Shown here in pieces: positions 59,701-64,000 of a stretch of DNA of 64,000 bases (its first letter is position 1; each line of letters begins with the position of its first letter). Position numbers and translations under genes: made by a program. The DNA is from Parvularcula sp039818345 (GTDB lineage Bacteria; Pseudomonadota; Alphaproteobacteria; Caulobacterales; Parvularculaceae), in the NCBI GenBank assembly GCA_039818345.1, contig JBCBUC010000012.1, forward strand, positions 26,888 through 90,887, read 5' to 3'. The notes below the pieces were generated by a model. It did not search any database and had not been told where the DNA came from. It worked only from the letters and a program-made list of their open reading frames with translations.

Positions 59701-60864
59701 TTAAGCAGCCAATTCTTTAAAGCCCGCCAGAGGATCGATCACGATGGCATCTCTCTTGTCCGTTTCCGGAACAAGTTTCGGGGCGCCTTCCGGCGCGACA
59801 GCGTACTCAGCGAGGATCTTGTGATCTTTGCCGAGCATCTTCTCCATCTTCCCGATAGGTAAAGGGGAGCGGGGGAGGAGATCATCGACCTTGTGACCGC
59901 GGACCTTTTTCAGGGCTGCGGCAAGGTCTTCTTCATCGGTCCAACGGCGCCGGGTTTGCCCGATCACCAGCTTATGACCCGGGATGGTCTCCCCCTTAAG
60001 TGCAGCTTCCTGCGCGCGCGCCCAAAGTGAGTCGGCCCAGTCTTTGATCAAAGACGTGTGCGGTAGAAGACCCGCGATATCCTCAAGCGTCAACGGCTCC
60101 CTACCCGAAACGACAGGCAGAGATTCGGTCTCGGATGATGCAAACTCTGCACGAGCCGTTTCCAACACGAACTGGGCGAGCGCAGGACATGCGGCCTTGG
60201 CTTTACAAAACTTACACTGATCGTCGCCGGGATTGAAGATCGGACTATCCTGCTCCACTGCTTCGACTGCGGGGAGAAGCTCGGTGTTGACCCAGGCCAG
60301 AAGTTCTTCGGCTGATATCTGCCACTCGCTGACCCCATCGATGCGGGGTTGGTGGATCACGAGCGTGAAATGCTCCACGTCATAAAGAATGCTGAAGGTC
60401 TGGTAGACCCCGAGCGCATAAAGCATCGCCTGTTTGTTGTTCTCGGCGCTGACATTGACCCCGCGACCGAATTTCAAATCAACGACGTACACGTGCCCGT
60501 CGTCGCCAAGGACAACAGCATCGGCGGTACCAAAGCCGCCCGGGACATAGTCGTCAAACGGAACACGCTGTTCGACGAGCAACGAACCCGGCAGAGACCG
60601 CACATAGTCAACATACTGTTGAACGAAATCAGCAAAGTCTTCAGTGATCTTGATCTTGTAACCATCGACCTCGATAACCTGACCAAGACAGCTAATCGCT
60701 TCGCGATCCTCTTTCAGACACGTCTCAGCGACAAAATGCGCAGCGGTGCCTTCGGCAGCGGCTTCGCCCGGCTCTGTGTGGTAGTCCGCCTCAAGATCAA
60801 CTGAAGCGGGGCACGCCATCCATCGGTGCGCGCCACTTGCAGAAAGGCGTGCGTGGGCGGCCAT
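59701..60864 (-). CDS. DUF2800 Cas4-like nuclease
   Basis: A 387-residue PD-(D/E)XK nuclease. It has Cys18 (RWMACPAS), the motif I helix GTAAH (His43), Asp115 (GTADAV), Asp129-x-Lys131 (VVDLKFG), the QxxxY motif (Gln145, Tyr149), and the C-terminal Cys217-x2-Cys220-x5-Cys226. The four cysteines suggest an Fe-S cluster like that of Cas4 or AddB. The rest (~240-387) includes a basic C-terminal domain. Found in phage replication modules, presumed to process recombination ends. Its start overlaps the previous stop by one base. Confidence 0.85.
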   Translation of the reverse strand: MAAHARLSASGAHRWMACPASVDLEADYHTEPGEAAAEGTAAHFVAETCLKEDREAISCLGQVIEVDGYKIKITEDFADFVQQYVDYVRSLPGSLLVEQRVPFDDYVPGGFGTADAVVLGDDGHVYVVDLKFGRGVNVSAENNKQAMLYALGVYQTFSILYDVEHFTLVIHQPRIDGVSEWQISAEELLAWVNTELLPAVEAVEQDSPIFNPGDDQCKFCKAKAACPALAQFVLETARAEFASSETESLPVVSGREPLTLEDIAGLLPHTSLIKDWADSLWARAQEAALKGETIPGHKLVIGQTRRRWTDEEDLAAALKKVRGHKVDDLLPRSPLPIGKMEKMLGKDHKILAEYAVAPEGAPKLVPETDKRDAIVIDPLAGFKELAA

Positions 60865-61238
60865 TACGCAGCCTCGTTCGCTGACGCCAGCTCGGTTTTG
60901 GCGGCTTCGATCACCGCGGCGTAGGACGTCTTGGGGACGTTCTTGAAAATCGGTTTCGCACCGGCCGCGACAAACCTTTTTAAGAGCAATATGAGAGCGT
61001 CGCGGCCAAATTCGTCAGAGTAGTTTGTCAAAGCCGCGAGAACGTCGGCTTGAGAGACTTCTTCTCCGGGTTCCGGGGCGGCTTCCGGTGTCGCCTCTTC
61101 AATGACGGGTGGTTCTTCCGCGAGCGGCGGAAGTTCGGGAGCTGGATCAACTGAGATGGTCCTACCCGAATTGGCTTCTAAAGCCGCCGCGAGGCGGTTT
61201 AGGGCTTCGGTGTTTTCGGCAAGCGCTTGTTCTAACAT
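60864..61238 (-). CDS. Small helical phage protein found beside DUF2800
   Basis: A 124-residue protein: an N-terminal coiled-coil segment (ALAENTEALNRLAAALEAN), a Pro/Glu linker, and a ~55-residue helical C-terminal part (SQADVLAALTNYSDEFGRDALILLLKRFVAAGAK). Similar three-helix units accompany DUF2800 genes in other phages. No biochemical role is known to me. GAGAAG is upstream of the ATG at 61238. It shares one base with the DUF2800 start. Confidence 0.6.
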   Translation of the reverse strand: MLEQALAENTEALNRLAAALEANSGRTISVDPAPELPPLAEEPPVIEEATPEAAPEPGEEVSQADVLAALTNYSDEFGRDALILLLKRFVAAGAKPIFKNVPKTSYAAVIEAAKTELASANEAA

Positions 61239-61271
61239 GGTTATCTTCTCAAGTTCAGTTGACGGATGTGA

Positions 61272-61895
61272 TTAAGCGGCTTCGGCCAGAGAGGCTTGGA
61301 GTGTTTCAGTACCCGCCTGGGGGACCCTAAGGGGGCGGTCCCAGTCACCGCCGAGCACGTCAGATAAAGCGTTCTCGATCAGGGTGCGGATTTGCAACAG
61401 AACCGGGAGGGTAAGGCCGGGCGCCAACCAAGTTGGCAAGGATTCACAAACTTGATGGGCAAGAGTGAATGCGTAGAGCGCTTCGGGATGGTCGAGCGGC
61501 GTGGCTTCGTAAATAGAGCGAGCGTAGGTTGCCGCAGTGAGGTGGTTCGCAATATCTTGCCGCATTTGCGAAGACATCACACCGCCGTCGAGATACCGGC
61601 GGACATCTTGGATGACGTGCTCGGCGGGCGGATGAATCTGCGCGTGCATCTCTAGGACAGCATCTTGAACGCGTATCGTAACAGCAATCCATTGGCTCGC
61701 TGACAATTCAGGCAAAGCCAACTCGTCGAGGTAGCGCCTCAAATCATGCAACACGTTGCCGATGCCGATCGCCCGGTACTGAAGGTCCTTCGCCAAAGCA
61801 AAAGAGAACCACTCGGGGCAGTCCATCGTCGTCTTTACGTAGCAGTCGAGCGCGCAAAGCGTAGCTTCGTCATGGTCTATACTTTCGAGTTCCAT
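61272..61895 (-). CDS. Phage protein of unknown function, 207 residues
   Basis: An almost all-helical soluble protein (for example LRRYLDELALPELSASQWIAVTIRVQDAVLEMHAQIH and LTLPVLLQIRTLIENALSDVL). I do not recognise a family. The ATG at 61895 has AGGG upstream; a longer frame is unlikely. It is the first gene of the minus-strand replication block, so it is probably expressed early. Its promoter region carries 13-bp direct repeats. Confidence 0.6.
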   Translation of the reverse strand: MELESIDHDEATLCALDCYVKTTMDCPEWFSFALAKDLQYRAIGIGNVLHDLRRYLDELALPELSASQWIAVTIRVQDAVLEMHAQIHPPAEHVIQDVRRYLDGGVMSSQMRQDIANHLTAATYARSIYEATPLDHPEALYAFTLAHQVCESLPTWLAPGLTLPVLLQIRTLIENALSDVLGGDWDRPLRVPQAGTETLQASLAEAA

Positions 61896-61923
61896 TGTTC
61901 GTTTCCCTGGTGACGAGACCAAT

Positions 61924-62018
61924 AATCACGCAAAGATGGGATTAAAGCAAGATGGTTTACGCAGAAAATGCAAAAAAAATCACGCAAAGAAGGTTTTTTA
62001 GGTTGATCAGCGCAAGAA
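61924..62018. repeat. Direct repeats in the divergent early control region
   Basis: AATCACGCAAAGA occurs exactly at 61924-61936 and 61978-61990 (54 bp apart). Weaker copies are ACGCAGAAA (61959-61967) and CGCAAGAA (62011-62018). They lie on the same strand in the 164-bp gap between the divergent replication block and the membrane protein gene. Such repeated sites are usual for phage repressors, activators or replication initiators. Which protein binds is unknown. Confidence 0.65.
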
Positions 62019-62059
62019 AACTGACCAAAAGACTAATGAGAGTTTAACGGGGACCCTGC

Positions 62060-62620
62060 GTGGAAACGATTTTGGCGGCCATAAAATTCGGTTGGACGAG
62101 CGGGCCGTTCATCCTCATCGCGTCAGCGACGATGGGGGCCGCGCACGCCCTAAATGAGTGGCGCCTTCGTTGGACCGCGAGTTTGTTCTTGTTCGGCTAT
62201 ATGTTCAGCGTCGGTGTCCGAAAGATTCTTGTGCCTGCAGACGTCACAATGGCGACAGTGCATCTTTATCATGTGCCGCTATGGACTGACCATCTCCGGC
62301 ACCTGGTGGCGATCCCGCTCTTTATTTATATGCTTACGCGCCGACCTGAAGAAAAACGGGGACCGCAATTCGTTCAACCTCAGTGGTGGTTGATGCTGCC
62401 TTTGGTTGCCGAACTTTCGCTGACTCCAATGTACGCGAGCCAGGCGTCTCAATACTTAAGAATGTTGTGGGGTGGTAGCGCGCCCGCTTACTTTCAACAC
62501 CACGATATCAGCGCAGGAATGGTGTTCGCGTTTCAACTTGGCGCGTTCTGGGTCTACGTCGTGTTGGCGTTTTGGCACCGCGCGCTTGCGGTGCTGCGTG
62601 AGAAAAGGACGCTCAACTGA
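62060..62620 (+). CDS. Prophage membrane protein of unknown function
   Basis: A 186-residue protein with about five membrane helices (~15-33, 38-53, 78-92, 107-123, 151-171) and short, His- and Trp-containing loops (VHLYHVPLWTDHLRHL, YFQHHDISAGM). It starts with GTG at 62060 and is transcribed opposite to the replication block. A membrane protein in this position may be a lysogeny-conversion or superinfection-exclusion protein; this is inference. A convergent hairpin terminator overlaps its stop. Confidence 0.6.
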   Translation: METILAAIKFGWTSGPFILIASATMGAAHALNEWRLRWTASLFLFGYMFSVGVRKILVPADVTMATVHLYHVPLWTDHLRHLVAIPLFIYMLTRRPEEKRGPQFVQPQWWLMLPLVAELSLTPMYASQASQYLRMLWGGSAPAYFQHHDISAGMVFAFQLGAFWVYVVLAFWHRALAVLREKRTLN

Positions 62621-62636
62621 TGGTCAAGCGTCCTTT
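62604..62636. terminator. Bidirectional hairpin terminator between convergent genes
   Basis: AAAGGACGCT (62604-62613) and AGCGTCCTTT (62627-62636) form a perfect 10-bp stem with a 13-nt loop that includes the stop codon of the membrane protein gene. T residues end both strands (TTT on plus, TTTT on minus), so it can stop transcripts from either side. Confidence 0.75.
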
Positions 62637-62646
62637 GCTTAATCAA

Positions 62647-63081
62647 TTAGAAAACCAAGAACGACTGAGCCCATTCAACCGCCCGGGTGAGCAGGGGGAT
62701 CGTGTCGTTAACGTAAAGCGTAAAACCGCTCTCGGCCGCTTCATCACTCAGCGCAGCGTGGGCTGGGACCAAAGCGACCAACAAAGCGTTGAATGCCGCG
62801 AACGCTGCGACTTTACCGTTGATCACGGCTTTTCGAAGCGCGTGCGCCATACCCCGCAGTTTGAGGGCTATTCCGCGGGCTTTAGGTGTTTTGGCCACCG
62901 GGCCGTCAACCTCAACCGCGGTATCCCAAGCGACACAGATTTCATCCGCAATATCGACTGCCGATTCCTGGTCGCCCCGGATCATTGCTGCCGCGAAACG
63001 AGGAGCGCCTAGAACGGTCACTCGTTCAGCCTTTCTGAGCGCCTCGACCTCACGGTCGTGGCGAGTTGCATCATTGTGCAT
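62647..63081 (-). CDS. Prophage protein of unknown function, 144 residues, with sequestered RBS
   Basis: No recognised family. The sequence is rich in Ala (VPAHAALSDEAAESG, FAAFNALLVALV) with a charged N-terminal part (NDATRHDREVEALRKAERV), probably mostly helical. The start codon at 63081 is preceded by GGAGGTAAACC; the GGAGG is the right arm of an 8-bp hairpin (63088-63109), so translation may be controlled. It is transcribed from a predicted promoter at 63208-63179 next to a palindromic operator. Confidence 0.55.
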   Translation of the reverse strand: MHNDATRHDREVEALRKAERVTVLGAPRFAAAMIRGDQESAVDIADEICVAWDTAVEVDGPVAKTPKARGIALKLRGMAHALRKAVINGKVAAFAAFNALLVALVPAHAALSDEAAESGFTLYVNDTIPLLTRAVEWAQSFLVF

Positions 63082-63087
63082 GGTTTA

Positions 63088-63109
63088 CCTCCGGTAGTTG
63101 CACCGGAGG
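63088..63109 (-). promoter_or_regulatory. Hairpin covering the ribosome binding site of the 144-residue gene
   Basis: CCTCCGGT (63088-63095) and ACCGGAGG (63102-63109) are exact reverse complements with a 6-nt loop. Transcribed on the minus strand, the GGAGG that would pair with 16S rRNA lies in the arm nearest the ATG (63081) and would be base-paired. It may be a site for an RNA-binding regulator or a way to keep expression low. Confidence 0.6.
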
Positions 63110-63153
63110 ACGATAATCCGCGTCTGTTAACCAAGATACACCGCAACGCAGCA

Positions 63154-63166
63154 TCCCAAATTGGGA
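63154..63166. promoter_or_regulatory. Perfect 13-bp palindrome, candidate phage repressor operator
   Basis: TCCCAA-A-TTGGGA, exact with one central base. It starts 12 bp downstream of the -10 box of the predicted minus-strand promoter, so a bound protein would block transcription toward the 144-residue gene. The HTH regulator at 63.4-64 kb is the natural candidate to bind it. Confidence 0.5.
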
Positions 63167-63178
63167 CAGTTATGTTTC

Positions 63179-63208
63179 AATATAGGAAGTCCGCGAAAGC
63201 CGTGCCAA
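63179..63208 (-). promoter_or_regulatory. Predicted sigma-70-type promoter on the minus strand
   Basis: TTGGCA (63208-63203), an 18-bp spacer and TATATT (63184-63179) read towards the 144-residue gene at 63081. The boxes are near consensus. The leader contains the TCCCAA-A-TTGGGA palindrome and then the ribosome-site hairpin, giving two possible layers of control. Confidence 0.5.
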
Positions 63209-63288
63209 AAAACAAGGTAAACGGTTATTTCTTATGTACAAACAAATCTTAAGGCACTACTTTACTCTTGTAAGTTGAGGGGTGCGTC

Positions 63289-63465
63289 GTGATTCGTAAT
63301 AACTCCCAGAATCGAGGTCAAGTTGTCGACTTGGCGATCGAGAAACTAAAACGAAATTCGGACGAGCCGCTGAACGCTTCGCTTCTTTTGGCGATCACAT
63401 TTATTTGCCGAAAAGACATTACGAGCGACCGAGGCCGGGCAAAGACTCTTAACTTAACTGATTGA
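63289..63465 (+). CDS. Small prophage protein, 58 residues
   Basis: A frame starting at GTG 63289 with GAGGGG six nt upstream. The product is short and charged: MIRNNSQNRGQVVDLAIEKL is followed by LNASLLLAITFICRKDIT and a basic tail. The amphipathic VVDLAIEKLKR suggests a helix. Its end overlaps by 17 bp the 3' end of the regulator gene on the opposite strand. Function unknown; the start codon and the coding status are plausible but unproved. Confidence 0.45.
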   Translation: MIRNNSQNRGQVVDLAIEKLKRNSDEPLNASLLLAITFICRKDITSDRGRAKTLNLTD

Positions 63466-63961
63466 GGCGTGCCCGTTCACTGATTTCCATCCCTTCAAGA
63501 AGGGTCCGGATTTCTTGAGTGTCCTTGCCTGCGTACATGGCCTCAATAATCGTCGCTAAGACGTCGGCTTTCTCATCGATGTGCTGCGGGTGCGGAAAAG
63601 ACGCCCAATCGTCCAAAGACGGGTGGTCCGGGTCAGCTTTAGACATTTGAAACGTGCGATAAGCGAAAAACCGAATCACAAGACCGAGGGTCGCCCGATC
63701 AAGAGTAAACGGTGGGCGCTTGTCTAAATAGGCTGGACTGACGCCGAAAAAATCCGCGATGAAGTAAGCAGTATCGCGTTGGCAGGTACCGCCTCGGTCG
63801 AAAATGGATCGAAGGGTGCTGTCGGCCATCCCCATCGCCTTCGCGGCAGTTCCGATCTTCCAGGGTTTATTATTAGGGGACTCTTTGATCCCCCGTTCTT
63901 CGATCAACTTCATCAAGCGGTCGGTATCGAGCCGTATCTCTTTTCTCGGTTCTTCAGACAT
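63449..63961 (-). CDS. HTH-type phage regulator (possible repressor)
   Basis: About 170 residues from the ATG at 63961. The part KPWKIGTAAKAMGMADSTLRSIFDRGGTCQRDTAYFIADFFGVSPAYL (residues ~32-80) has an XRE-like helix-turn-helix. The C-terminal ~90 residues (FAYRTFQMSKADPDH, EIRTLLEGMEISERARL) are helical and lack a LexA-type Ser-Lys protease pair, so SOS self-cleavage is not expected. The frame stays open to the right edge (64000), and a start upstream is possible. It probably controls the nearby operators and early genes. Confidence 0.7.
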   Translation of the reverse strand: MSEEPRKEIRLDTDRLMKLIEERGIKESPNNKPWKIGTAAKAMGMADSTLRSIFDRGGTCQRDTAYFIADFFGVSPAYLDKRPPFTLDRATLGLVIRFFAYRTFQMSKADPDHPSLDDWASFPHPQHIDEKADVLATIIEAMYAGKDTQEIRTLLEGMEISERARLNQLS

Positions 63962-64000
63962 CTCACAGATATCGCGAAGTTGGCTTTGGCGGTCCATCAC

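Noticed and set aside
1..64000. CRISPR array or cas operon linked to the Cas4-like protein
   Set aside because: No regularly spaced repeats and no cas1, cas2 or effector genes are present in the window.
1..64000. Insertion sequences
   Set aside because: No transposase-like protein or terminal inverted repeat pair with target duplication was seen.

Overview
The window is chromosomal DNA of an alphaproteobacterium followed, from about 52.85 kb to the right edge, by the left end of a prophage. The host assignment rests on gene content: divK-pleD next to a DinB with an N-terminal cysteine extension, an RcdA/DUF1465 protein, LpxI (rather than LpxH) between lpxA and lpxB, the long-form HisG, and the order rpsB-tsf-pyrH-frr-uppS-cdsA-dxr-rseP-bamA-lpxD-fabZ-lpxA-lpxI-lpxB. 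The genus cannot be named from sequence alone; a marine Parvularcula/Hyphomonas-like organism is only a guess.

Layout. 0-11.7 kb: start of a small membrane protein, aroC, pdxH, a PhyH-type dioxygenase with its TetR regulator and a near-perfect operator palindrome, a membrane-anchored alpha/beta hydrolase, a secreted matrixin-type metalloprotease with a small exported companion, an AlgE-like porin divergent from a glyoxalase I, and a DUF2306 membrane protein divergent from a membrane-tethered AraC regulator. 11.7-27.1 kb: a long plus-strand run for translation and envelope building (rpsB, tsf, pyrH, a membrane-inserted Cas4-like nuclease, frr, uppS, cdsA, dxr, rseP, bamA, lpxD, fabZ, lpxA, lpxI, lpxB). 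27-31 kb: ridA, an ArsC-like gene and dinB on the minus strand, divergent from divK-pleD. 31.1-34.6 kb: glnA, plsY, pyrB and ruvX on the minus strand. 34.6-39.2 kb: an exported gluzincin, gatCAB and a GNAT acetyltransferase. 39.2-43.4 kb: rsmA, pdxA, surA and a quinone oxidoreductase on the minus strand. 43.6-52.8 kb: a hybrid histidine kinase, rcdA, two acyl-CoA dehydrogenases with a thiolase, an orphan membrane-fusion protein, a DUF2147 protein and hisG.

52.8-64 kb: the 5' half of a tRNA-Thr(GGT) gene stops after the anticodon loop and runs into foreign sequence. A tyrosine integrase and Xis-like gene follow, then a minus-strand replication/recombination block: small genes, SNF2-type helicase, VRR-NUC nuclease, family A DNA polymerase, Enc34/DUF2815 ssDNA-binding protein, DUF2800 Cas4-like nuclease and two unknown helical proteins. 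Beyond it lie a control region with 13-bp direct repeats, a membrane protein on the opposite strand, a gene whose ribosome binding site sits inside a hairpin, a predicted operator, and an HTH regulator that reaches the right edge. Head, tail and lysis genes are not in the window and are presumably further right.

The observations most worth following are the Cas4-like nuclease with a transmembrane segment inserted in its fold (14.6 kb), the unusual tRNA 5'-half junction (52.8 kb), the two hairpins that hide ribosome binding sites (14.6 and 63.1 kb), the phage operator/repeat region (61.9-63.2 kb), and two small phage genes, of 53 and 58 residues, at 54.97 and 63.29 kb.
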